Below, piece after piece: positions 50,617-59,295 of a stretch of 64,000 nucleotides of DNA. Each line of letters starts with the position of its first letter. Position 1 is the first letter of the stretch. This DNA is from Treponema zioleckii (lineage in GTDB: Bacteria > Spirochaetota > Spirochaetia > Treponematales > Treponemataceae). A model generated the notes under the pieces. The model was not told the DNA's origin. It did not search any database and saw only the letters and a program-made list of their open reading frames with translations. The DNA is taken from contig NZ_JPUF01000004.1 of NCBI RefSeq assembly GCF_014737315.1, forward strand, positions 1-64,000, written 5' to 3'. The position numbers and the translations under genes were made by a program.

Positions 50617-50653
50617 TAAATAAGTTGTTCTAGTTCTCCGATATAAATATAGT
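50617..50653 (+). promoter_or_regulatory. Overlapping sigma28-like and sigma70-like promoter of fliK-flgD-flgE
   Basis: TAAA (50617-50620) and TCCGATAT (50637-50644), 16 nt apart, resemble the flagellar sigma28 consensus TAAA-N15-GCCGATAA. TTGTTC (50625-50630) and TATAGT (50648-50653), 17 nt apart, fit sigma70 in the same stretch. I recall a sigma28-like promoter reported before the homologous tap1 gene of other treponemes. Confidence 0.5.
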
Positions 50654-50689
50654 AGCATTTTAAAACGTTAAATAATTCGGGGGCGCACC

Positions 50690-52207
50690 GTGAATTCCAT
50701 TCAACAAACATACACTGAGCAGATTTTGCCGCAGATGCAGACTCAGGATATTTCAAAGAACTACAAGAGTGGTGATTTGTCTTTTGCAGATGCACTTCGT
50801 GTTGCTCAATCTGAATCCTCAAACAAAAATATTGAAAATTCTTCTGATAAGGTTTGTCAGAAAAACGAAAACAATAATTCTGATTCAGTTGCAAAAAACG
50901 CTTCAGAAAATAATGTTGCCGAAAAATCTGGCGAGCAGACTGAAAAAGTCGCTGAGCAGTCTAAAAAGCCAGCAGATTCTGATAAAGTCTCAAAAAAAGA
51001 TACTGATTCTAAAAGCAAAAAATTGGATGACGAAAAGAAGAATTCTCTTAAAAAAGACTTGTCAGCCGATGAAATTGAATTGTCTCTTTCTGTAATTGAA
51101 AAAGCAAACGTTGATGCAAAAATCGTGAATGCCAACAATTTTGAAAATGTTGATTCTGAAAATTTAATGATTCTTGCTGATGGCGAGGCTCTTAATGATG
51201 ATTTTGAGCTTACTCCAGAAAAACTTTCGTTTCTTATGCAAGTTGACCGCGGAGATTCAGACGATTCTGAACTTGATGAAAAACTTGCTTCGCTCATTAA
51301 AAATCTCAAAGACATCAATGATTTGAATAACAATGCGCTTTCGCCAGAAGAAAATTTAAAGAACGCGCAGGATCTTTCTGTTGAAGCCCCGGAGAAATTT
51401 CTTGAGATTTCCGAAAACGCAATCGGTGCGAACTTTATTCAGAATGATTTGGAAGCAAAACTTGCCGGCGGAACGGAGAAAAATCTAAAAGCCGGCGCAA
51501 ATACTGAAAAGGTTGAGAAAAAATCTTCTGCAAAACTTGCAGTGCATGATTTGAGGCTCAACAAACTTTCTGAGTCTGGTCTTTCGCAGGATAAGGTCGT
51601 TCAGAAGACAGCTTCTAAAAATGAATTAAAACTCGCCGTTCAGGAAAACGCAGATTCTAACATTCAGATGACGATGGAACTTGCGGGACGGGCAGAACAG
51701 AATATTACGTCTTCTTCAAGCCAGGCGGCTGCCGCCAATGGTTCTACATTCCAGCAGATGCTTTCGAATGCCGTTCAGGCTAACGCGCCGGAGTTCGTAA
51801 AGGCCGGAAATATCATCTTGAAGGACAACAATCAAGGTTCCATCAATTTGGTTCTTCGACCAGAAAGTCTCGGAAACGTAAAAATCAGTCTTTCGCTTTC
51901 GGACAAAGTTATTTCTGGCCAGATTACAGTGGCTTCTCGCGAGGCTTACGAGGCATTCCGCGAGAGCATCGATTCGATTAAGCAGGCATTTGCACAGAAT
52001 GGCTTTGATACAGGCAATTTTGACTTGAATTTTTCAAGCCAGCAGAATTTTGCGCAGGGCGACGGAAGTCAGAATCAGGAGAATCAAAAGTTTGCTCATG
52101 CGCTTAATGCGGACCGTTCTTACGGCGAACTTGTTGCTTCTGCCGACAGCGGAGAAAGTGCGCAGAGTTCAGCTTTGTCTGAGTATTCAGTGAATATTGT
52201 TGCTTAA
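50690..52207 (+). CDS. fliK: FliK flagellar hook-length control protein
   Basis: FliK measures the hook and switches export to filament proteins. The 505-aa protein has a long, poorly conserved, Lys/Asp/Ser-rich N-terminal ruler (about residues 1-340) and the conserved C-terminal domain about 380-455 (GSINLVLRPESLGNVKISLSL), followed by a Gln/Asn-rich tail. It starts at GTG 50690 with GGGGG upstream. In T. phagedenis and T. pallidum this position is tap1. flgD follows after 68 bp. Confidence 0.93.
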   Translation: MNSIQQTYTEQILPQMQTQDISKNYKSGDLSFADALRVAQSESSNKNIENSSDKVCQKNENNNSDSVAKNASENNVAEKSGEQTEKVAEQSKKPADSDKVSKKDTDSKSKKLDDEKKNSLKKDLSADEIELSLSVIEKANVDAKIVNANNFENVDSENLMILADGEALNDDFELTPEKLSFLMQVDRGDSDDSELDEKLASLIKNLKDINDLNNNALSPEENLKNAQDLSVEAPEKFLEISENAIGANFIQNDLEAKLAGGTEKNLKAGANTEKVEKKSSAKLAVHDLRLNKLSESGLSQDKVVQKTASKNELKLAVQENADSNIQMTMELAGRAEQNITSSSSQAAAANGSTFQQMLSNAVQANAPEFVKAGNIILKDNNQGSINLVLRPESLGNVKISLSLSDKVISGQITVASREAYEAFRESIDSIKQAFAQNGFDTGNFDLNFSSQQNFAQGDGSQNQENQKFAHALNADRSYGELVASADSGESAQSSALSEYSVNIVA

Positions 52208-52275
52208 ATCTTAAGTAACTAAAGAAAACTGCCGATTTATATTGTATACCGTTCAAATGAGAGGTTGAAAAAGTT

Positions 52276-52719
52276 ATGGAAATCAATACACAGCTAACAG
52301 CTAATGAAAAACTACAGATTGACAATGCAGTAAATACATTCAATAAATCAATCACCGTGAATGGTCGTCAGCCAAGCCACGAACTTGGAAAGGATGATTT
52401 CTTGAAGATTTTGATTACGCAGATGTCTAATCAGGATCCGACAAATCCGCTTGAGAATACAGAATTCATTGCCCAGATGGCACAGTTCTCTTCTCTTGAG
52501 CAGATGACTAACATGGCTCAGAGCTTTGAAAAACTTTCCACACTTATCAATTCAACAGAAGCTCAGAGCACGCTCGGCAAGACTGTTGAAGTTGACCTCG
52601 GTGACACAACAGGAATGGGCGTTGTTCAGGCTGTAACCCGCGGTGCAAATCCTCAGGTTCAGGTTAACGGTATGTTGTACGATATGAATAAAGTTCGTGC
52701 TGTGTATGATGCACAGTAA
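52276..52719 (+). CDS. flgD: FlgD hook cap / assembly protein
   Basis: FlgD caps the growing hook so that FlgE can add. The 147-aa protein has the conserved N-terminal ELGKDDFLKILITQMSNQDPTNPLENTEFIAQMAQFSSLEQM and a short C-terminal beta region. It is shorter than enteric FlgD (about 230) but normal for spirochaetes. GAGGTTG lies upstream. Second gene of the fliK unit. Confidence 0.95.
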   Translation: MEINTQLTANEKLQIDNAVNTFNKSITVNGRQPSHELGKDDFLKILITQMSNQDPTNPLENTEFIAQMAQFSSLEQMTNMAQSFEKLSTLINSTEAQSTLGKTVEVDLGDTTGMGVVQAVTRGANPQVQVNGMLYDMNKVRAVYDAQ

Positions 52720-52759
52720 AATAAATATTTAAGGTAGCATAAAATAAGAGGGTAGCGAT

Positions 52760-54157
52760 ATGATGAGATCACTTTATTCTGGTGTTTCAGGTTTGCAGAA
52801 CCACCAGACACGTATGGATGTAATTGGAAACAACATTTCTAACGTGAACACAACAGGTTTTAAACGTGGACGTGTAAATTTCCAGGACATGATAAGCCAG
52901 CAGCTTTCTGGATCTGCAAAACCAACAGAAGAAAAGGGTGGTGTAAACCCTAAAGAAGTTGGTCTTGGTATGACAGTGGCAGCAATTGACACTGTATTCA
53001 CACAGGGAAACCTCCAGTCAACTGGTATTTCTACTGATGTTGCGATTCAGGGTAACGGATTCTTCATCGAGAAAAACGGTGAGAATAGCTTCTACACACG
53101 TGCAGGTGCCTTTGGCGTTGATAAAAATGGTACTCTCGTAAATCCTGCAAACGGTTACAAAGTTCAGGGATGGATGGCTCGTGAGCTTAACGGCGAGATG
53201 GTTATTCAGTCTGCCGCAACTCCAACAGACATTACAATCCCGATTGGTTCTAAAGACCCAGCAAAAGCTACACAGAACGTAAACTTTGCCTGCAACTTGA
53301 ACAAAAATACTCCTGAGATTCAGGAAGGTGCTAACGAGGCAGAAATCGCAAAGGGAACTTGGAATACAGAATTCAAGATTTATGACTCTTTCGGAAACTC
53401 ACACTTGCTCAATGTAAACTTTACACGAGTTCCTGGTGAGCCAAACCAGTGGAGAGGTGCAGTTCAGATTGACCCTGACAATGCAGAGTTTACACAGACA
53501 AGAGTTGGAATTGGAACTACTGACGTAGGTGAGAACAGCGAATTCATCGTTCAGTTTGACAACACTGGAACTTTGCAGTCTGTTACAATTCCTGGAGTAA
53601 ACCAGACTTCTAATCCAGAAGGCGAGATTGTTCTTCAGGCTTCATATAGAGTTCCTGATTCAAGAGACGGAGAGAACGGTGAGCCATATCGCCAGACTTT
53701 CAACATCAGCCTTGGTACAATCGGAAGCCAGATTAACACTGTAACTCAGAGTGCTTCTCAGAGTTCAACAAAGGCTTTCTATCAGGACGGATATACAATG
53801 GGTTATCTTGAGAGATTCCAGATTGACTCAACTGGTACAATCACAGGAATTTACTCAAACGGAACAAACCGAACAATCGCTCAGCTCGCTTTGGCTACAT
53901 TTACGAACCAGGGTGGTCTTGAAAAATCTGGTGATACAAACTTCAAAGAGAGCATCAACTCTGGTATTGCAAATATTGGTGTGAGCGGTGTTGCCGGAAA
54001 AGGTAGCCTTCTTGCAGGTGCTTTGGAGATGTCAAACGTTGACCTTACAGAGCAGTTTACGGACATGATTGTAACTCAGCGTGGATTCCAATCTAACGCT
54101 AAGACAATTCAGACTGCCGATACATTGCTTGAAACTGTATTGTCACTCAAACGATAG
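52760..54157 (+). CDS. flgE: FlgE flagellar hook protein
   Basis: FlgE builds the periplasmic-flagellum hook. The 465-aa protein starts [20 protein letters not shown] and has the rod/hook N-terminal signature [16 protein letters not shown] and C-terminal [36 protein letters not shown]. Lys165 (GSKDPAK) and Cys178 (NVNFACNLN) coincide with the residues that form the lysinoalanine cross-link in T. denticola FlgE. The gene ends its unit; flbD and motAB, usual next genes in treponemes, are not here. Confidence 0.96.
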   Translation: MMRSLYSGVSGLQNHQTRMDVIGNNISNVNTTGFKRGRVNFQDMISQQLSGSAKPTEEKGGVNPKEVGLGMTVAAIDTVFTQGNLQSTGISTDVAIQGNGFFIEKNGENSFYTRAGAFGVDKNGTLVNPANGYKVQGWMARELNGEMVIQSAATPTDITIPIGSKDPAKATQNVNFACNLNKNTPEIQEGANEAEIAKGTWNTEFKIYDSFGNSHLLNVNFTRVPGEPNQWRGAVQIDPDNAEFTQTRVGIGTTDVGENSEFIVQFDNTGTLQSVTIPGVNQTSNPEGEIVLQASYRVPDSRDGENGEPYRQTFNISLGTIGSQINTVTQSASQSSTKAFYQDGYTMGYLERFQIDSTGTITGIYSNGTNRTIAQLALATFTNQGGLEKSGDTNFKESINSGIANIGVSGVAGKGSLLAGALEMSNVDLTEQFTDMIVTQRGFQSNAKTIQTADTLLETVLSLKR

Positions 54158-54182
54158 TGATTGATGGAGATGCCTGAAATAT

Positions 54183-54206
54183 CTGCGGCTTCTTTTGAAG
54201 CCGCAG
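54183..54206. repeat. Perfect 10-bp hairpin after flgE
   Basis: CTGCGGCTTC and GAAGCCGCAG flank a TTTT loop. It has no T run after it, so on its own it is more likely an mRNA 3' stabilising stem than a terminator. Confidence 0.5.
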
Positions 54207-54395
54207 GCGGCAGAAAACTGAAAAATTACAGATGACTGAATGAAAGAGTTGCCTTTAAAATCAGTTTTTGTATACTTTTTCAGACATCTTCTTGATAATT
54301 TAGGATTATAGAGCAAAATTGAAAATCTATTAAAGTTTTTCTTTTGTCTTCATCATAATTACCTCCTCCTTAAAAAAATTATTTCAAAATCGTTA

Positions 54396-54428
54396 AGACC
54401 TGCTGTTTTCTCCCGCAGGTCTTTTTTT
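54396..54428 (+). terminator. Terminator downstream of flgE
   Basis: AGACCTGC (54396-54403) pairs with GCAGGTCT (54415-54422) across an 11-nt loop, with a T run to 54428, directly before the radical SAM gene. The 54158-54395 stretch has no gene beyond an eight-codon minus-strand frame with a strong AAGGAGGAGG. Confidence 0.8.
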
Positions 54429-54436
54429 GTTTGGTT

Positions 54437-55363
54437 ATGAGCAGATTTATTTCAACTTCTGAATTTTACAAGAAAATCTTTGGTGGCAAGGTTTACAAAA
54501 TTGCCCTTGATGCAGGTTGCACTTGCCCGAATCGCGACGGTTCAAAAGGCTGGGGCGGATGTATTTTTTGCAGCGAGCGCGGTTCTGGCGATTTTATTCC
54601 TTCTGGCGAGAATTCAATCAAAAATCAGATTGAAAAGGCGAAACTTTTGGTTCACTCAAAATTGCGTGGGCGAGGGGGCAAGAATGATGGAAAGTACATC
54701 GTATATTTTCAGAATTTTACTTCGACTTATGGAAATTATTGGGAACTCATAAAAAAATATGATGAAGCTTTGGCACAGCCTGACATTGTTGGGCTTGCGA
54801 TTGGAACGCGTCCGGATTGCCTCGGAGATGAAATTCTTGAATATCTTTCGGCTAAGAGCGAGCATTTTTTTGTTCAGCTTGAGCTTGGCTTACAAACTTC
54901 GAACGAGTTGACTGGAAAAATCATAAACCGTTGTTACACGAACGAAGATTACGTTTTGGCCGTGAACAGAATCAGAAATCATGCTCCAAAAATCCATCTT
55001 GTGACGCACGTGATTTTTGGTTTGCCAGGCGAAACGCACGATGACATGATGAGTACGATTCGCTTTGTGAGTGAAAAATCTCTTTTAGGTTCAAACATTT
55101 TTTGTCCGTCTGGAATCAAAATTACGGTTTTGTACGTGGTAAAAAATACTGTGCTTGCAAAAATGTACGAGAACGGTGAATTTGACTGCCTTGAAAAATC
55201 AGAATATTATGAGCTTTTAAAAACCGCCCTAAAAATTCTTCCCAGTGGCACCGTGATTCATAGATTGACTGGCGACCCGCCAAAATCAATTTTAATTGCT
55301 CCTGCTTGGACAACCGACAAAAAGCGTGTGATGAACGAAATCCGTAAAATAATGAGTCTGTAA
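54437..55363 (+). CDS. Radical SAM protein, YhcC/TIGR01212 family
   Basis: The 308-aa protein binds a 4Fe-4S cluster and S-adenosylmethionine. The cluster cysteines are in GCTCPNRD and GGCIFC, spaced as in the YhcC family rather than CxxxCxxC. The Elp3-like radical SAM barrel follows (YFQNFTSTY, LAIGTRPDCL, LELGLQTSNE, VIFGLPGETHDDM). It was annotated in E. coli as unknown; tRNA modification is suspected for relatives. ATG 54437 is preferred over TTG 54431; both are close after the terminator. Confidence 0.87.
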   Translation: MSRFISTSEFYKKIFGGKVYKIALDAGCTCPNRDGSKGWGGCIFCSERGSGDFIPSGENSIKNQIEKAKLLVHSKLRGRGGKNDGKYIVYFQNFTSTYGNYWELIKKYDEALAQPDIVGLAIGTRPDCLGDEILEYLSAKSEHFFVQLELGLQTSNELTGKIINRCYTNEDYVLAVNRIRNHAPKIHLVTHVIFGLPGETHDDMMSTIRFVSEKSLLGSNIFCPSGIKITVLYVVKNTVLAKMYENGEFDCLEKSEYYELLKTALKILPSGTVIHRLTGDPPKSILIAPAWTTDKKRVMNEIRKIMSL

Positions 55364-55402
55364 AATCGTTTTTTAATATTCTTCTAAAATCTTAAAATTT
55401 CC

Positions 55403-55429
55403 TTGACTTTTTAACGGGGGGGGTAAAAT
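55403..55429 (+). promoter_or_regulatory. Promoter with G8 tract in its spacer
   Basis: TTGACT (55403-55408) and TAAAAT (55424-55429) are 15 nt apart, and the last eight bases of the spacer are all G (55416-55423). Changing the tract by 1-3 G would move the spacer through the 16-18 nt optimum, as in phase-variable T. pallidum promoters. Confidence 0.6.
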
Positions 55430-55482
55430 AGTCTTAAATCTTATAAAAATACTGTCTTTACGGATTTAACGAGGAGGATTTT

Positions 55483-56190
55483 ATGAAGAAATTTGCAAAG
55501 CCAATAGTTGTTATTCTTTGTCTGCTTTTTGTGGCAATTTACACTGGCTGCCAGACGGAAATGGCTCTGGAGAATTCTGAAAAGCCTATGGAATTGCCCA
55601 GTGATTTTTCAGTTCCTGATATGGAATTTATCGGGTTCAAAGGAAATGGTAATTTCGGCCAGTTGACGAATAAAGATATAGAGGGAATCTTAAAAACAAA
55701 GGCATTCAGCCGAATGGGAGGAGACCTTCAGAATGCGGGAATCGCAGTTGACCAACGTGAAGCGTATTTTGGAATTTATTCTCTGCAGGAAATCGAGACT
55801 TATAAAAATACAAAAAGGTATGTCACTTTTGTTGATATGAGCGATTTTTCATTGACTTACAAAGATAATTATATGTCTGGTTCAAGAGTTGCTGGTCAAG
55901 TTCTTACAGGATTGGTAATTACGGCTCCAATCGGTGTAATTTTATGGGCTCAGCCATACAAAACAGAGCTTCATCTTGAAGCAACTTGCAAAATTATAGT
56001 TTATGATGCACAGACAAAAACTGTAAAAGGAACTCGCAATGTTTACGTAAATAGGTCTGACACATATAAAGGTATTTGGTGGAAAACAAGCCAGGCTGGC
56101 AAAGAGAAAATCTATAACAATTATGGAACAGTCCTCGCAAACGAAATCTTGAAGGAATATTCTGGTATAAAGAAAACATTGGGATTATAA
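55483..56190 (+). CDS. Lipoprotein of unknown function behind the poly-G promoter
   Basis: The 235-aa protein has a signal peptide with lipobox IYTGCQ (Cys about 23) and a mature part with a hydrophobic segment (GQVLTGLVITAPIGVILWAQ, about residues 138-158), which could insert in a membrane. GAGGAGG precedes the ATG. It is a single-gene unit: promoter with G8, then a terminator after the stop. A surface-exposed, switchable lipoprotein is plausible but not shown. Confidence 0.75.
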   Translation: MKKFAKPIVVILCLLFVAIYTGCQTEMALENSEKPMELPSDFSVPDMEFIGFKGNGNFGQLTNKDIEGILKTKAFSRMGGDLQNAGIAVDQREAYFGIYSLQEIETYKNTKRYVTFVDMSDFSLTYKDNYMSGSRVAGQVLTGLVITAPIGVILWAQPYKTELHLEATCKIIVYDAQTKTVKGTRNVYVNRSDTYKGIWWKTSQAGKEKIYNNYGTVLANEILKEYSGIKKTLGL

Positions 56191-56206
56191 TAGATACAAT
56201 CTTACG

Positions 56207-56233
56207 AAGGCGGGGGCTTATCCCGCCTTTTTT
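56207..56233 (+). terminator. Terminator after the poly-G lipoprotein
   Basis: AAGGCGGG (56207-56214) pairs with CCCGCCTT (56222-56229), 7-nt loop, then a T run. Confidence 0.85.
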
Positions 56234-56330
56234 GTTGATTTTTTTATTGAACCGTTCTGATTATAAAGATTTAGAAAAAATATAAAATGCCTAACAATCA
56301 CTTTTTAACGGAGTTTGGGCGGTTTGAAAA

Positions 56331-57314
56331 ATGAAAAAAACTTTTCTTCTATTATTAATTACTATATTTTGTTTTCCCTTGGTTGCTTTGGAGATATGGA
56401 GTCCTGAAGTTGCAGCCAACTTGAAACCTGAATCTATAAAAAAAGATGAAAAAATAATCCGTTCTGCAATCAAGTTTATTAAAAAGAATGATTTTTCGGA
56501 TTCAAAAATCAGAGGATACCTTGAAAAAAACGGGTCGAAAATTCAACCTCAGAACCGGGGATTTGGTTTACAAAAGTATTCCGGCGTTTTTTCCGACGGT
56601 TATGTACGCTTTGCTTTTGATTATATTTCTTATGAGAATGAACCTTGTAAACTTACTTTTTACATAAAGGATGTTGATTGGAAGTTAGTAGAAAATCATC
56701 TTGATAAAAAAGTTGTAAAAGATTTTTTGCGTGTTTTTAGAAAAAAAGAAACCAATTATTCTTTTGAGCCGGTTTTTATTTACAGCGCAGAATTTGAGTT
56801 CCCCGATAATTATGCAAGGTTTTCTGAGCACAAAAGGGCACTTGTTGGAAGTCTGCATGAGCTTTCAATTCCAAAAGAATATCAGAAATATTACGATTTT
56901 CTATTTTCTGCAGAGACGGAATCTGCTTACGGATATTCCGGCGGGGTTGCCCCACAAAAAACTGACGGGCGTTGTGCGATGGAAAAGCTTTTAGAATTAA
57001 AAGATAAACGTGTGTTTATCAATATTTTAAAAGGCGATAATCCGTGCGGAAGAATTTATGCCGCAGAAGGTTTGTTACGTCTTGAAAACAGTACGGAAAA
57101 TGTAAAAATCATAAATGATATTTTTGCGCCGCTAATTAGCGAGGGGATAACGTATAAAACTATTGACGGCTGTATTATTTTCGAACTGAAATATCCTTTT
57201 TATGAATATGATGCGAAGTTAGCTTTCCCGGAGATTAAACAATTTATTCCGCCTGTTTATAATGAAGACTGGAAAGAATTAGAATTCGAATTAGATTGGG
57301 ATAAAATAGAATAA
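56331..57314 (+). CDS. Exported protein of unknown function
   Basis: The 327-aa protein has a typical signal peptide (MKKTFLLLLITIFCFPLVAL, cleavage near residue 20) and a mixed alpha/beta mature part with many aromatic residues. The stretch NPCGRIYAAEGLLRLENSTEN resembles a HEAT-like helix pair. Weak Shine-Dalgarno. First of a run of forward genes for short exported proteins; I recognise no family. Confidence 0.7.
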   Translation: MKKTFLLLLITIFCFPLVALEIWSPEVAANLKPESIKKDEKIIRSAIKFIKKNDFSDSKIRGYLEKNGSKIQPQNRGFGLQKYSGVFSDGYVRFAFDYISYENEPCKLTFYIKDVDWKLVENHLDKKVVKDFLRVFRKKETNYSFEPVFIYSAEFEFPDNYARFSEHKRALVGSLHELSIPKEYQKYYDFLFSAETESAYGYSGGVAPQKTDGRCAMEKLLELKDKRVFINILKGDNPCGRIYAAEGLLRLENSTENVKIINDIFAPLISEGITYKTIDGCIIFELKYPFYEYDAKLAFPEIKQFIPPVYNEDWKELEFELDWDKIE

Positions 57315-57336
57315 ATCGTCTTTTAAGGAATTTAAA

Positions 57337-57957
57337 ATGAAGATATCTAATAGAAAAACTCTGATTCTCACCCTGCTGGTTTTACTCGTGCCGCTTCAAG
57401 TTTTTGCCGGAAGTTTTTATACGGCAACTTTATATCCGAAAGAAAATACGGAAGATGTAAAATCGATTTTGCAGGGAAAAAACTTTTTTATCTGTTCAAA
57501 AGCCGGGGATTACAATCTTGTTACCGAAGAAAAAATGGATGAGCAGAATTCGGCTGTCATATTGGATTTTGTAAAAAAGATTTCCTTAAAAACTGAAAAA
57601 CCTGTTGTTTCCTATATAATTCACGACAGTGACGTTCTTTGGTTTGTGATTTATAAAAACGGTAAGCAGATTTTTGTCCTGGACAACTCAGCCGAATACT
57701 TTTCCGGCGGAAATTTCGTTCTGAAAGGCAAAGACGAGGTTCATCCGTTATTTAAGATAAATAAAAAACAATGGAAAACCGAAATCTCAAAAGAAAAATT
57801 CAGAGAATGTGTTTTTGCCGATGAATATCTCATAAAAATTCTGGATATCCTTAATCTTCCAAATTGGGTCGAAGGCATTGGATATTCATATTTGTCAAAC
57901 GATGAAAAGTTTGTTTTGCACTTAAAAGAACGTGGAATAATTATCGAAAGGTATTAA
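57337..57957 (+). CDS. Exported protein of unknown function
   Basis: The 206-aa protein has a signal peptide ending near VFAGSFY (about residue 25) and a beta-rich mature part. Its C-terminal region (LDILNLPNWVEGIGYSYL) loosely resembles the end of the 62680-63198 protein (MINDLNIPLPRLENI). It lies 22 bp after the previous gene and 9 bp before a lipoprotein gene, so the three could be one operon. Confidence 0.7.
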   Translation: MKISNRKTLILTLLVLLVPLQVFAGSFYTATLYPKENTEDVKSILQGKNFFICSKAGDYNLVTEEKMDEQNSAVILDFVKKISLKTEKPVVSYIIHDSDVLWFVIYKNGKQIFVLDNSAEYFSGGNFVLKGKDEVHPLFKINKKQWKTEISKEKFRECVFADEYLIKILDILNLPNWVEGIGYSYLSNDEKFVLHLKERGIIIERY

Positions 57958-57966
57958 AATTAAAAC

Positions 57967-58599
57967 ATGAAAAGATTATTTATTTTTATTGCAAGTTTGG
58001 TTTTAGTTTCGGCTGTTTTAACTTCTTGTTCCGATTACAACGTGTTCAGGGATGTGGCTTTGGGAAGCGATATGGAAAGCGTGGAAAATGTCCTTAAGCA
58101 AAACAGCGTGAAGTATAAAACTTATCCTGCCGCTCCAATGCTGGATATTGACGTTGAAAATCCTGAAGAAATTGCGGATGCACTTATGAATGAAAGTGCA
58201 GGTTTTCTTGGCGACATGCTTTACAAGGAATCGATTTATTATGTGCAGAATATTTCAGGTATTCGTTTTGAGTCGCAAATATTCTTTTTTGACGAAAAAT
58301 GCACAAACGTAAGCCTTAACTGGCATGTAAAAAGCAATCCTTCAGTGAGAAACGGTTATTTGGCTTCGGAAAAATTGCGGGCATATATCAGCCAGCAGTA
58401 TCCGGACAAAAAATTTGAATCTGGGAAAGACAAATTCAACAAAGAAAAATATGTAATGCAAATTTCAGATACAGTTTCAATCACAATTACTGCTGATACC
58501 GACACTCTTTCCTGCGAAATGGAAGATTCAGTTTTACAAGCACCATGCAACGAGCTGAAAGAAAAAGTAAATGAAATCTGCCATTATTATTCAAAGTAA
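57967..58599 (+). CDS. Lipoprotein of unknown function
   Basis: The 210-aa protein has a signal sequence and lipobox LTSCS (Cys about 21). The mature part contains a helical stretch DMESVENVLKQNSVKYKTY, characteristic of small bacterial lipoproteins that use a short repeat-like helix, and a C-terminal pair of cysteines (SCEMEDSVLQAPCNELKE). No family named. It ends the 56331-58599 run; a 700-bp region of remnants follows. Confidence 0.7.
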   Translation: MKRLFIFIASLVLVSAVLTSCSDYNVFRDVALGSDMESVENVLKQNSVKYKTYPAAPMLDIDVENPEEIADALMNESAGFLGDMLYKESIYYVQNISGIRFESQIFFFDEKCTNVSLNWHVKSNPSVRNGYLASEKLRAYISQQYPDKKFESGKDKFNKEKYVMQISDTVSITITADTDTLSCEMEDSVLQAPCNELKEKVNEICHYYSK

Positions 58600-58791
58600 A
58601 AAATAAAATAAATGAGAAAAATCCAAAGGCATTCCGAAGTCGACCGCTCTCGTTGTTGAGGTCGAGTTGATTTGGAATCTTTGTTCAATTTATATGCGGA
58701 TGATTTTAAATCAGTATGCATTTGAAACGATTTGATGTTCTGCATTTTGGGAAGAAATAGAGACCGCATTTGGTGCTGCTAGAGAAATTAG

Positions 58792-58920
58792 TATGAAAAA
58801 AATATTTTTACTCAATGCGAGTGGTATAAAGCTACGGACAGCTTTGACGAAGACAATTTTTCCGACAGGGAAAAAGTTTATTTGGCACTCATAAAGCAGG
58901 CAGGGCAGATTGCAAAGTAG
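58792..58920 (+). pseudogene. Remnant of an unidentified gene
   Basis: A 42-codon open stretch encodes ...TQCEWYKATDSFDEDNFSDR and ends LALIKQAGQIAK then TAG. It has no start codon and is preceded by a stop, so it looks like the decayed 3' end of a gene. Palindromic sequence with GTCGACC/GGTCGAG lies upstream (58643-58670). Confidence 0.4.
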
Positions 58921-59025
58921 CAATTCGGTCGAGCTTGACGCAGTTTAACTTTGTAGATATGAAAAATAGCAAAAAGAGTGTATTTGTATTATATTTATAT
59001 TTGTAAACACTATTGGAGGTTCATT

Positions 59026-59218
59026 ATGGCAACGGCCATAAGACTTTTTCTGCGGCAGGCAATAAATCAACAGAAAATACCTTTTGATATCGTGTCTCCA
59101 AAATATAATTTTTTCGGATGAAATGTTAGCTGCAATTGATGAAGCGCGTAGAATAAGCAAAGATTCATCAATAAAATCATAGTCAACTGCAAAAGAACTT
59201 TTTGAGGATTGCGAATAA
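59026..59218 (+). pseudogene. Decayed RelB/DinJ-family antitoxin
   Basis: GGAGG at 59016-59020 precedes ATG 59026. The reading MATAIRLFLRQAINQQKIPF is the conserved C-terminal part of DinJ/RelB antitoxins, which normally begins about 20-25 residues earlier. After FDIVSPKYN the frame must drop one T of the T6 run 59109-59114 to continue as FSDEMLAAIDEARRISKDSS, and a TAG stands where Tyr is usual before STAKELFEDCE. So it lacks its N-terminus, is frameshifted and has a nonsense codon. No matching RelE is adjacent. Confidence 0.7.
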
Positions 59219-59295
59219 TAAAATGTATTTTAAAGAAAACTTCGTAATTCAAGGCAAGTTAATCTCTTGCTGTTAAAACTTATAGAGGTAAAAAA

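Noticed and set aside
50769-51333. ORFs in other frames of fliK
   Set aside because: Low-complexity Lys/Leu or Ser-rich shadows created by the Lys/Asp-rich FliK N-terminal region.
58587-59252. Minus-strand ORFs of 60-71 codons
   Set aside because: They are antisense to the remnant genes, have no ribosome binding sites and resemble no family.
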